Made by a program: the position numbers and the translations under genes. This document shows positions 43,092 to 52,054 of a DNA stretch of 64,000 nucleotides, piece by piece. Positions within the stretch are counted from its first letter, which is position 1; every line of letters begins with the position of its first letter. The notes under the pieces were generated by a model. It saw only the letters and a list, made by a program, of their open reading frames with translations, was not told where the DNA came from and searched no databases. The stretch lies in assembly GCA_963723205.1 (NCBI GenBank), contig CAVRQC010000044.1:1-64000 (forward strand), read 5' to 3'. The DNA is from CAVQBP01 sp963723205. GTDB lineage: Bacteria; Bacteroidota; Ignavibacteria; Ignavibacteriales; Ignavibacteriaceae.

Positions 43092-46000
43092 TTAAATTTT
43101 CTCTACAGTATGAACTTTAGCTTTGGAGACCAAATAGTAGAAAGCAGGAATAACAAATAAAGTTAATATTGTTGAAACAATTAATCCGCCTATTGCAACA
43201 ACACCAAGCGGGATTCTCATTTCTTTTCCTGCATCACCGATTCCCAAAGCTAACGGGAGCATACCAAGAATAATAGCTGTAGTTGCCATTATCTGAGGTT
43301 TTAGTTTTGTAGGACATGCTTCCATTAATGCATCCTTCGGCAGGTATCCCTGTTCACGTCTTAACTGGTTAGTATAATCCAATATCAGAATAGCATTATT
43401 TACAACTATACCGATAAGCATTATAATTGCCATCAAAGAAGTTATGCTAAAAGCAATATTAGTTATATAAAGCGAAAGGATTACACCTATCATCGCAAGT
43501 ACTACCGTCAGCATTATCATAACCGGCTGCCAGAAGCTTTCAAGAATTGCTGCCAGCAGCATATAGGTTAACAGGACAGCCAGGAAAAATGCAAAGATCA
43601 TATCTGCAATCATATCATTCATCATTTGGACATTACCTCCCCATTTTATGCTATATCCAGGAGGGAAATTAATTGTTGCTAACCTGTTCCCTATTTCAGA
43701 TGTAACATTTCCCAGCGGAACACCTTTAGCAGGTGAACCGGTAAATGAAATTGTTGTAAACTTATCTCTGTGCAGAATTTTTGTATAACCGCGCGTAAAT
43801 TTAACATCTGCAATCTGGGATAACCTCATAGCTCCTGCAACGGGAGATACAACAGTAATATTCCCGATATCCTCAGGGGTTCTTACAGAATTATCATTTA
43901 AAGTTACGGTTATGTCATATTCATTTCCGAATTCCCTGTATTTGGAAGATTCTATCCCTTCAACCGAAGAACGTAATGTTAATGCAAGGTCGGTTACAGT
44001 TAATCCTGCTTCCATTACCTTTTCCCTATCCGGAAAAACTGTTATTTCAGGTTTTCCTGCCCGCGATGTCTGGTCAAGGTTTATTAATCCCGGAACATCT
44101 TTAATCTTAGCCATTATTTGATTTTTGAGTTCTTCAAGTTTATCAAGATCCTGCCCAAGTAAATAGAACTGTATTTGTGCGCCCGGACCACCTGTGTGAG
44201 AACCCAGATCAACTTTAATTTTTGCATTGGGAATATCTGCAAGTTCTTTTACCAACACAGAAATCATATCTTGCAGTCCGATTGCTCTTTGCTTAACATC
44301 AACTAATTGAATATTCATTGCAGCCATGTTAGTCCCGATATCAAGATCGCTTACCTTCCCCAGATCGGTAAGTATATGAGTAACTTCTTTATGTTTCTGA
44401 ACTCTCTTTTCAATTTCATCAAGAACTTTTGCAGTTGCATCCAGGTTATATCCTTCCGGCAGTTCAACTTCTACCCTAATCTTCCCGTCATCCATCGGAG
44501 ACATAAATTCAAAACCTAGTTTTGGTCCGACTGTCATCATTACTGCTAAAAATATAGCAAAAGTTCCGAGGACAGTCAGTATGCTTGTCTTCTTATTTTT
44601 AAGAACCCAGCCAAGCATGTTTTTATACATATTGGTCTGCTTCTCTTCCATCTTTTCAAACCATACGGCTAATTTATTTTTCTTCTTCTTTACTTCCGGC
44701 AGAATTAATGAAGCCAGCATAGGTGTTAATGTAAATGACATTATCAATGAAAATATAGTAGCAAAAACAGCAGCCAGAGCTAATTCTTTCAGCCATTGTC
44801 CTACTAAAGACGACATATTCGCAATCGGTAAAAATACTACGAGGTTTGTTAAAGTTGAGGCTAATACTGCAACAGTAACTTCCGAGGTACCTTTGAACGC
44901 TGCTTCCTTATTCTTCTTACCAAGGCTTTTATATCTAAATATATTTTCGATTACTACAATCGAGTTTGCAACCAGAACACCAACGGACACAGACAATCCC
45001 ATCAACGTCATCATATTTAAACTTAGACCGAATGCTTTTAACAAAAAGAAAGTTGAAATAATTGAAGTTGGCATTGAAAGGGCAACTATAATAGTTGACC
45101 TTAGATCATGCAAAAATATTAATAAGACTATCGCTGTAAATAAAACTCCAAGATAAACGTTGCTCATTGTATCGTTAACACTGCTTTTAACGAAATCGGA
45201 TTCATCATTTACTATCTCAAGATTAGTTCCCTGGGGTAATGAAGCCTGAATATCAGGAAGAGCAGCCCTGATTCCGTCGGCAACTTTTACAACATTTCCC
45301 TCTGCACTTTTAACAATCCCCATCCTGACAACATTTTCATCCTTTTCCTTTTTAATATTATCAAAATAAACGGCGCGCTGCCGGATATCTTTTCCGGCAT
45401 CAAGGACCTGCGCAAACTGCTGCAGTTTTTTAGGACCAAATGGTGTTGGTACCTGCATATTTTTCATTGTTGCAACATCTGCATATTCACCTTTCAGTCT
45501 AACCGTATATTCCTGATCTCTGATTTTAAAGTAACCACCCGGGATATCCATGTTATATGCTTTTAGAATTCCCAGAAGCTGCGGAAGCGATATATTATTT
45601 TCAAAAGCAACTTTATTATCAAGAACAACTCTTATTTCTCTTTCCTGTCCGCCGGTTATATCAACCTTTGCCACACCTTCAATTTGTGAGAACCTGTCCT
45701 TTAAAGTTTTATCTGCAATTTCATATAATTCCCTTGGATCAAGATTCCCGCTTAGCACAACATCAACAACAGGAAAAGATTTTAAATCCACTTTTTGAAC
45801 AATCGGAAGTTCAGCATCATCGGGGAGATCGTTAATTATTTCATCTACTTTATCTTTAACTTCCTGGTTAGCCACATTAACATTTTTCTTCATTTTGAAT
45901 TCAATAATAACAATCGATAAACCATCAAGAGAATATGATTCAACCCTTTCAATCTGGCTTATAGTAGAAACCGCTTCTTCAATTTTTTTACTTATTAAAA

Positions 46001-46181
46001 CTTCAATTTCTTTAGGGCCGGCACCGGGATAAACAGTTGAAATAGTTACATAGGGTATTTCAACATCAGGCTGAAGATTTAAGTTTAATGTAAAATAAGC
46101 CAGAAGACCAAAGATAAGGAATACCAGTATTCCCATGGTTGTCATTACCGGCCTGTTTATTGAAACTTTTGCAAGAAACAT
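43092..46181 (-). CDS. RND-family efflux pump with altered proton-relay residues
   Basis: 1029 residues, full-length HAE1-type pump with twelve membrane helices and two periplasmic loops. The fourth helix reads SVGVLVANSIVVIENIF, with Ala405-Asn406 where AcrB-type pumps have the essential Asp pair; the tenth helix reads GIVVNNAILILDY, with Asn at the position of the essential Lys. Energy coupling must therefore differ from AcrB, or use other acidic residues. It is the last gene of a minus-strand series with adaptor, outer-membrane channel, SDR and a secreted protein. Ribosome site AAAGGAAT just before ATG. Confidence 0.92.
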   Translation of the reverse strand: MFLAKVSINRPVMTTMGILVFLIFGLLAYFTLNLNLQPDVEIPYVTISTVYPGAGPKEIEVLISKKIEEAVSTISQIERVESYSLDGLSIVIIEFKMKKNVNVANQEVKDKVDEIINDLPDDAELPIVQKVDLKSFPVVDVVLSGNLDPRELYEIADKTLKDRFSQIEGVAKVDITGGQEREIRVVLDNKVAFENNISLPQLLGILKAYNMDIPGGYFKIRDQEYTVRLKGEYADVATMKNMQVPTPFGPKKLQQFAQVLDAGKDIRQRAVYFDNIKKEKDENVVRMGIVKSAEGNVVKVADGIRAALPDIQASLPQGTNLEIVNDESDFVKSSVNDTMSNVYLGVLFTAIVLLIFLHDLRSTIIVALSMPTSIISTFFLLKAFGLSLNMMTLMGLSVSVGVLVANSIVVIENIFRYKSLGKKNKEAAFKGTSEVTVAVLASTLTNLVVFLPIANMSSLVGQWLKELALAAVFATIFSLIMSFTLTPMLASLILPEVKKKKNKLAVWFEKMEEKQTNMYKNMLGWVLKNKKTSILTVLGTFAIFLAVMMTVGPKLGFEFMSPMDDGKIRVEVELPEGYNLDATAKVLDEIEKRVQKHKEVTHILTDLGKVSDLDIGTNMAAMNIQLVDVKQRAIGLQDMISVLVKELADIPNAKIKVDLGSHTGGPGAQIQFYLLGQDLDKLEELKNQIMAKIKDVPGLINLDQTSRAGKPEITVFPDREKVMEAGLTVTDLALTLRSSVEGIESSKYREFGNEYDITVTLNDNSVRTPEDIGNITVVSPVAGAMRLSQIADVKFTRGYTKILHRDKFTTISFTGSPAKGVPLGNVTSEIGNRLATINFPPGYSIKWGGNVQMMNDMIADMIFAFFLAVLLTYMLLAAILESFWQPVMIMLTVVLAMIGVILSLYITNIAFSITSLMAIIMLIGIVVNNAILILDYTNQLRREQGYLPKDALMEACPTKLKPQIMATTAIILGMLPLALGIGDAGKEMRIPLGVVAIGGLIVSTILTLFVIPAFYYLVSKAKVHTVEKI

Positions 46182-46212
46182 ATTTCAAATTCCTTTTTGT
46201 TTAATCAGTGTT

Positions 46213-46309
46213 TTAAGATCGCAATCTTAATTTTGCTCTTACTCTTCCCGGAGGAGAGTGAACTTAATCCTCATTTAAAAAACCTGATTAAGATTAAGAA
46301 ACCAATCTT
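46213..46309. repeat. Three hairpins in the gap between adaptor and pump genes
   Basis: TTAAGAT-CGCA-ATCTTAA (46213-46230), ACTCTtCC...GGAGAGT (46241-46259, one bulge) and AAGATT...AATCTT (46290-46309). They fill the 148-base gap inside an otherwise tight operon. None has a T-run on the minus strand long enough for a clear terminator, but they could attenuate transcription or protect mRNA ends. Confidence 0.6.
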
Positions 46310-46329
46310 GAATAAATATCCTTAAAATT

Positions 46330-47373
46330 TTAATCAACTAGTTTAACTTTAGTACCATTGTCCAATAGAGAAATACCCTGGACAATTACTCTATCACCCG
46401 GTTTTAATCCGTTCCTGATTTCATAATCCAGCCCGCTGTCATTTCCGTTGGTTACATATCTTTTTTCTGCGGCACCATTATTTTCCAGGAAAACAAAAGT
46501 TCCTTTTTCGTCAGTCATGATTAAATTTCTCGGTATAATAATAGCCCTTGGATTTTCATATGTTAATATTTTTATATCAACAGTAACACCGCTCTTTAAT
46601 TCCATTTTAGGATTATTAAATTCCACTTCGGCATAAAATGCCTGCTTATATGGATCGGCAGCCATTGAAACTTCAGTGACTTTCCCGTAATATTTTTCCC
46701 CGTTGTATTCTATCTCAGCATTCATTCCCTTTTTTACAGAGCTTATCTCTGTTTCCGATGCCCATATCTTTGTATGCATTTTATTCAGCTGGGAAACAGT
46801 AAACAGGTGAGCATCTTTATTAACATTGTCACCTTCGCTGACTTTCATATCAACTAGAATCCCGTCAAAAGGTGAATCAATAAAGAGCATATCTTTAAGT
46901 GATTCATAATTCCTTTTAGCAACAAGGTATTGAGTCTCGGCAGCATCATAATTAGCCTGAGCGGTTTCACCCGCTTTCAGAAGTGCTTTCATCCTGTTAT
47001 ATGTTTTCTCCGCATTATCAAATGATTCCTTTGCCTGCATGAATTGAATACCGGGATTATCCTCTGCAAATTCAACGATAACCTGGTCTTTATTTACCTG
47101 TTCACCAACTTTTGCATTAATCTTTTCAATTTTACCGCCGACCATTGCTCCTTTAGTAGCTTCCTTAATCCCTGCTAATTTCCCAAAAAAGCTGTATGAC
47201 TTAGTGAATTTTTTATATTTTACAACTTCAACTTTCACAGGGACTCCTTCTTCACTCCGGATTTGCTCCATACTTTTAGCATCGGCTTTTTCTTTTCCAC
47301 AGCCCTGAAAAAGAAGTAACGGAAAAGTTGTTAAGATGAAGAGAATGACTATTTTATTTTTCGTTTTATTCAT
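46330..47373 (-). CDS. RND efflux periplasmic adaptor lipoprotein
   Basis: 347 residues. The signal ends in the lipobox LLLFQGC (cysteine near residue 25), so it is anchored by lipid. The AcrA-type order is clear: half-lipoyl segment EATKGAMVGGKIEKINAKVG, helical hairpin (QAKESFDNAEKTYNRMKALL), second half MLFIDSPFDGILVDMKVSEG, beta-barrel and the membrane-proximal domain (PRAIIIPRNLIMTDEKGTFV). It links the channel and pump encoded next to it. 30 bases after the TolC-type gene. Confidence 0.93.
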   Translation of the reverse strand: MNKTKNKIVILFILTTFPLLLFQGCGKEKADAKSMEQIRSEEGVPVKVEVVKYKKFTKSYSFFGKLAGIKEATKGAMVGGKIEKINAKVGEQVNKDQVIVEFAEDNPGIQFMQAKESFDNAEKTYNRMKALLKAGETAQANYDAAETQYLVAKRNYESLKDMLFIDSPFDGILVDMKVSEGDNVNKDAHLFTVSQLNKMHTKIWASETEISSVKKGMNAEIEYNGEKYYGKVTEVSMAADPYKQAFYAEVEFNNPKMELKSGVTVDIKILTYENPRAIIIPRNLIMTDEKGTFVFLENNGAAEKRYVTNGNDSGLDYEIRNGLKPGDRVIVQGISLLDNGTKVKLVD

Positions 47374-47403
47374 TATTTAGTTCTCCTGACTTTATTAAAT
47401 TTC

Positions 47404-48840
47404 TTAATCTTCGATTTTCAGCATATCGATATATTTGGGATCGACTTTTCCAAGGATTTCATCAAGACCTGATTTTGCAATTATATAATCATAAATAGTC
47501 TGCAGCCTGTTAATTCTTGCCTGTTTCAGTTCCATATCGGCATTCTGAACTTCCAGCTGATTGCCGGTTCCTTCTTTATAACGCACAATTGAAATGTCAT
47601 AAGCTTTTTCAGCGAGATTAACATTTCTTTCCTGTGCATCAATAGAACTTCTAACCCGGTTCAACTCATATATTTTTGCTTTCACCTGGGTTGATATGTA
47701 ATCCTTAAGTTGTGAAAGCTGTTCACCGGTTTGCTTTAGTGAAATTTCAGATTGCTGAACTTTGTTTTTTGTTTTTTCACCGTTAAACAAGTTGATGGAC
47801 AGAGTTAATCCAACAACAGTTGAAGAATAATTTTGAAATTTTAAATTATCGGCTGAACCCGCATAGGTATAATTACCAAATGCATAAAGCGAAGGCCAGT
47901 ATTCCGATCTGTCGAGATCAATGAATGCTTCATCAACCTGCATTTTAAGTTTTAAAGAACTTATACTGTAATTTGATTCCATTGCTTTTTCAATAGTCCC
48001 TGCTATTTCAGGAATTTCTTCTTTGGCATACTGGAATTCTCCCTCAACATCAACTTCTTCCTGCTGGTTTACTCCAACTACAATTTTAAAACTATTTTTA
48101 ACATCCTTAAGTTTGTTTTCAATCTGGAGTACAACAGGATTTATATTTTCAACTCTAACCTCAGCTTGAAGAGCATCATAGTCGGAAACCAATCCCTGCG
48201 CCTTAAGGGCTTTAACATTTTTAAGATTTTCAAGGGCATTATTATAACTCGCAGTTGTTATTTCAAGGAGCTGTTTGGTTAGAAGAACTCCGTAATAAGC
48301 TTTTTTAACATCGAGTACTATTGAAGTCACTTTCCTTTTTAATTCTTCTTTTGAGAGATCCAGGTAAATCTGAGAGGCACCTATACCTCTGAAAACAGCA
48401 GAGTTGAATAATGTCTGAGTTAATGTGAGAGATGTTTCATAACTGTTTGTCTGTACAAATGATTGTAATTGAGTTTGAATTGGTTTGTATTTAGAATTAT
48501 CTCTAGGGATTACACTCTCATCAAAGAGAATGCTATAAGTAGCATTGGTCAATAATGCTTCAAAATCCGGGAAAGGAGTTTTCGGCTTTTTAAGGAAGTG
48601 ATTAAAATTGGCCGAAAGATCAAGAGATGGAAGCGCGTAACCAAACGCCTCATCAACAGCATCTTGAGATTTTTCAACATCAAGCTCAGCAACCTTTATA
48701 TCCCTGTTATTATTTAATGCAGTTTGAATAGCATCGTCAAGGGTATATATTTTCGATTGAGAAAAACCTCCTGAGGAAAATGCAAAAAGTCCAATTATTA
48801 CTGCCGAAAGAATTCTATTTAATAATTTGTGTAGATTCAT
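47404..48840 (-). CDS. TolC-type outer-membrane efflux protein
   Basis: 478 residues. Signal peptide (IIGLFAFSSGGFSQ) then two OEP repeats with the typical long amphipathic helices: YTLDDAIQTALNNNRDIKVA near the start and KVQQSEISLKQTGEQLSQLK, VRYKEGTGNQLEVQNADMEL in the second repeat. It forms a trimeric channel and tunnel in the outer membrane for the adjacent adaptor and pump. 23 bases after the SDR gene. Confidence 0.93.
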   Translation of the reverse strand: MNLHKLLNRILSAVIIGLFAFSSGGFSQSKIYTLDDAIQTALNNNRDIKVAELDVEKSQDAVDEAFGYALPSLDLSANFNHFLKKPKTPFPDFEALLTNATYSILFDESVIPRDNSKYKPIQTQLQSFVQTNSYETSLTLTQTLFNSAVFRGIGASQIYLDLSKEELKRKVTSIVLDVKKAYYGVLLTKQLLEITTASYNNALENLKNVKALKAQGLVSDYDALQAEVRVENINPVVLQIENKLKDVKNSFKIVVGVNQQEEVDVEGEFQYAKEEIPEIAGTIEKAMESNYSISSLKLKMQVDEAFIDLDRSEYWPSLYAFGNYTYAGSADNLKFQNYSSTVVGLTLSINLFNGEKTKNKVQQSEISLKQTGEQLSQLKDYISTQVKAKIYELNRVRSSIDAQERNVNLAEKAYDISIVRYKEGTGNQLEVQNADMELKQARINRLQTIYDYIIAKSGLDEILGKVDPKYIDMLKIED

Positions 48841-48863
48841 AATTTCACTTATCTATTTTTTCT

Positions 48864-49763
48864 TTATTTCATTAAAATATTTTTTTCATTAAAAGTATTT
48901 TGAGAAAAATTAACCTTGATCATCTGCTCGCTCAGCTTCCATAACTGTTTGGCAATATCTTTATTATAAGATATTGCAGATGATTTAACACATTTCTTGT
49001 CAATAAAGTATTTCCCTGATACATTTGCCACTTCAGGAGAAGATGCCAGATATACGACTGTTTCAGCACCTTCTCCAGGACTCTTAAGAAAAGGTGACAT
49101 ACTTTTATATAAAAATCTTTTTATTAAAGAAGAATCAGGATCATTATAAATTAAATTCGTGGCAACCAAACCGGGGTGCAGACAGTTGCTGGTTACATTT
49201 GTTTCTTTTAATCTCCTGGATAGCTCATAAGTAAAAAGAACGTCTGCCAACCTGGCCTGGCATATTGCCTTAAAGGCAGAATAATTTTTTGAGAATTCAA
49301 TATCTTCAAAATTAATGCGGCCCTTCCGATGAAATTCACCTGAAAGATTAATAATTCTTCCCTGCCTGCTTCGTAAAATATTTTCCAGAAGAAGATTGGT
49401 TAGTAAAAAACGGGAAAGAAAATTTACTGCAAAAGTAGCTTCAATACCGTCAATTGTAACATGTCTTTTGCTGAAATAAGCACCTGCGTTATTTATTAAA
49501 ATATCAAGACTGTTGAATTTATTTTTTATTTCTTCACTCAGTTCAAGAATCGAATTTTGGGATGATAAATCAGTTATATATAAATAGAATTTATTGCTCC
49601 CTGTAATTGTTTTTAACTCTTTTAGAGTTCTTTCACCCCTGGTATGGTTTCTACTGACCAGAATAATTGCCGCTCCAAGTTTAGCAAGCTCTTTTGCGGT
49701 AGCTTTGCCAATCCCTGAATTTGCTCCCGTAATTAAACAGGTTATTTCTCTGTTGAAGTACAT
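48864..49763 (-). CDS. Short-chain dehydrogenase/reductase (retinol-dehydrogenase-like)
   Basis: 299 residues. Rossmann fold with TGANSGIGKATAKELAKLG for NAD(P) binding, INNAGAYF, the catalytic Ser in RIINLSGEF, and Tyr-x-x-x-Lys as YSAFK. It resembles the RDH/WWOX-like group of SDRs; the true substrate is unknown. Its position between a secreted protein (9 bases) and the efflux genes (23 bases) on the same strand implies one transcript. A role in modifying a compound exported by the pump is possible but unproven. Confidence 0.9.
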   Translation of the reverse strand: MYFNREITCLITGANSGIGKATAKELAKLGAAIILVSRNHTRGERTLKELKTITGSNKFYLYITDLSSQNSILELSEEIKNKFNSLDILINNAGAYFSKRHVTIDGIEATFAVNFLSRFLLTNLLLENILRSRQGRIINLSGEFHRKGRINFEDIEFSKNYSAFKAICQARLADVLFTYELSRRLKETNVTSNCLHPGLVATNLIYNDPDSSLIKRFLYKSMSPFLKSPGEGAETVVYLASSPEVANVSGKYFIDKKCVKSSAISYNKDIAKQLWKLSEQMIKVNFSQNTFNEKNILMK

Positions 49764-49772
49764 AAATATTTA

Positions 49773-50372
49773 TTAAAATTTACCAAACTTAAGTACAATT
49801 TCTGCAGATGGTCCGGAAATATCACTATCTTTAAAATCATCAAGATCGGCACCTGAGATTAATCTATAACCACCACCCAAACCAATTCTAAAGAATGAAG
49901 TAACGTTCAGCATAACTCTGACTGTCGGTTCCATTACAAAGAAGCTTTTAGTATTAGTTTCCCAATCATCCCACTCCCAACTGTCAGGATGCCTGTAACC
50001 GATTCCGCCGCCGCCTATTAACAATGATACAGTATAATGAATAAGTTTATCAGAGTTTTCTATATAATGAAGTTCTACTCCACCGTATCCGAAATTCAAA
50101 AGTTGTCTTTCACCTAAAAACAAACTTTCGGTTTTAACGTTATTTACAAGTCCGTACCCACCACCACCAATTACAAATGTATGATTTATAATCCATCCGC
50201 CTTGTCCGCCTACTAAAACTCCGATGTGTTTATTTACTGAAGTAAATTTTACTACAGATCCACCGAAACCTCCGTTGGAAATTTCCCCTTTTCCCAGTAA
50301 AGTTTCTTCCTGCGCAAATGATAATGGAGATATTATTAATAAAAGCAGAATAATAGCCGATTTCGGATTCAT
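49773..50372 (-). CDS. Secreted glycine-rich beta-barrel-like protein
   Basis: 199 residues. Signal peptide (KSAIILLLLIISPLSFAQ). The mature part alternates glycine-rich turns and hydrophobic strands (GVLVGGQGGWIINHTFVIGG; VSLLIGGGGIGYRH; FRIGLGGGYRLISG) and ends in a strand with a terminal aromatic (AEIVLKFGKF), features of a small outer-membrane barrel. No family name assigned. It is the first gene of the SDR-TolC-adaptor-pump series. Confidence 0.65.
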   Translation of the reverse strand: MNPKSAIILLLLIISPLSFAQEETLLGKGEISNGGFGGSVVKFTSVNKHIGVLVGGQGGWIINHTFVIGGGGYGLVNNVKTESLFLGERQLLNFGYGGVELHYIENSDKLIHYTVSLLIGGGGIGYRHPDSWEWDDWETNTKSFFVMEPTVRVMLNVTSFFRIGLGGGYRLISGADLDDFKDSDISGPSAEIVLKFGKF

Positions 50373-50663
50373 TGTTTTCCCTATTTATAATTGAGGAAAT
50401 TCGAAGGTCAAAATTATTCTGTTTGCAATGAGAATTCGTCCTGAATTATAAATCCAAACGGAAAATGTGTATTCTCCTATAAAGTAAAACTGTTTTTGCT
50501 GATGAATGGTAAATTTTAATGATGAAAATTCAATCGTCCTACGAGAACCGATCCTTAATTGAACACAGATTTTTACGATGATTATGATTTTTTATGATCT
50601 TAACCAATCACAAAAGATCATATTGATCAGTGTTTTATTACATTTGATCTATTTTGAACAAAA
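50373..50663. other. Gap with short ACGATGATTATGA-type repeats
   Basis: About 290 bases. The middle has ACACAGATTTTTACGATGAT followed by TATGATTTTTTATGATC and, after a gap, AAAGATCATATTGATCAGTG, similar to degenerate interspersed CACAGATT...GATGATT repeats seen in many bacterial genomes. No gene. It separates the AraC-type gene from the efflux operon. Confidence 0.4.
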
Positions 50664-51797
50664 TTATTTTAACGGAAGATTTTGTTTTTTAAACTGGGTA
50701 GGGGTCATCGAGGTATATTTTTTAAAAGCAATATTGAAGGCAGATTTTGAATTAAAGCCGACTTCTTCTGCAATAGCTAAAATTGTTAACAATTCCCCTC
50801 TTTTATCGAGTAAAAGAGTTTTTGCTTCTTCAATACGGTAGCTATTAATAAAATCAAAAAAATTCTGGTTCAGCTTTTCATTTATTATCTGCGATAAATG
50901 ATGCTGGGAAACAGAGAGCATTTCCGAGAGTTTCTGCAGTGTTAAATCATTATTAAGAAATGGTTTTTCAGTTTCCATTATATTTAACAATTTATTCAGA
51001 TATTTTTCCGAATTTTCTGATGTTAAAGAAGATTTCTCATATTTCTTTGATCTGCTATTATCAATTTCAGGAGGTATGATGATCGGCTGGGTTAGCCCGA
51101 AATAACCAATTGCCAAAATTACAATTGATACCATTAACGGTACTACAGCAATATAAACAGAATAAGCATTTACTCCAGAAATAAATAAAACAATAAAAAT
51201 TGTCATTATTCCAAATATTATTAAAAAAGCGTTCATTCCAACACTTATCCACCGTAAATTGATTCTTTCAAACGACGACATTGTCGATTTTATTTTGATT
51301 TCGTAATCATTCAGTAATCTTTTCACAAAAAACAGATATATAAATAAATGAATAATTTGTAAAATTAAAATCACAAGATTTTCATCCAGAGTTCCTATTG
51401 TTCTAATTGAATTCAATTTCTCCCTGGAACTCTGAAAATAGAAAGGGATCCGGTAAAGAATTAATGCTACAAAAGGAATAAAATGGAAAAGTTCCTGTTT
51501 CCCGAAATTAAATCGGGAACTGGTTAATTCTTTTACATAAAAATAAAATAGGGGACCGAATAGGAAAATTACTGTTGAAGGAAGTCTGATAAAAAAAGGG
51601 AAATCTTTATAAGAATCTGATCTAATAAACACAAAACCACTTATTGAAAGAGAAAACAGGAACATTAAAATTCCAAGGAGACGGTTTGCTGTTTTGTTCC
51701 CTCTGTTCAAAGTAAGCAGTAAAACACTTACAAAGAATCCTTGTCCAATTCCTATTAGAATAATTATGGTAATTAAATCCATTTCCCCTAAATACAA
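50664..51797 (-). CDS. Membrane-anchored AraC-family regulator
   Basis: 377 residues. The N-terminal part has six to seven membrane helices (about residues 5-225), then a linker and an AraC-type DNA-binding domain (about residues 275-375) with two helix-turn-helix motifs: LQKLSEMLSVSQHHLSQIIN and AEEVGFNSKSAFNIAFKKYT, ending TPTQFKKQNL. This design occurs widely in Bacteroidota and suggests direct sensing of a membrane or envelope signal. It is upstream of, and on the same strand as, the secreted-protein/SDR/efflux operon (gap 291 bases), so it may control it. Confidence 0.9.
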   Translation of the reverse strand: MYLGEMDLITIIILIGIGQGFFVSVLLLTLNRGNKTANRLLGILMFLFSLSISGFVFIRSDSYKDFPFFIRLPSTVIFLFGPLFYFYVKELTSSRFNFGKQELFHFIPFVALILYRIPFYFQSSREKLNSIRTIGTLDENLVILILQIIHLFIYLFFVKRLLNDYEIKIKSTMSSFERINLRWISVGMNAFLIIFGIMTIFIVLFISGVNAYSVYIAVVPLMVSIVILAIGYFGLTQPIIIPPEIDNSRSKKYEKSSLTSENSEKYLNKLLNIMETEKPFLNNDLTLQKLSEMLSVSQHHLSQIINEKLNQNFFDFINSYRIEEAKTLLLDKRGELLTILAIAEEVGFNSKSAFNIAFKKYTSMTPTQFKKQNLPLK

Positions 51798-52054
51798 ATT
51801 AATAGCTACTCAAAATTAGTTAAAATTTGCAATAATGTAACAATAATTTTATCTAAAAGTTAGATATTAATTGTTAAATTATTATTAAGTGCTTTTTTGT
51901 AGTAACTGCCACCACAGAATTTATTGTTTTTGTTACCCTAATATGATCTGACAATTTCAGCCATTTCGGGTTCAGAATATTTGAGAGAAGCCTGGGTATG
52001 AGTTTTTAAGCGCGCTTTATAATTTTAAAATTATTTTGGGGAAAGTAATAATAT

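Noticed and set aside
43912..45835. Several plus-strand frames opposite the second RND pump
   Set aside because: They are antisense shadows of a well-supported pump gene and show no family sequence or ribosome sites.
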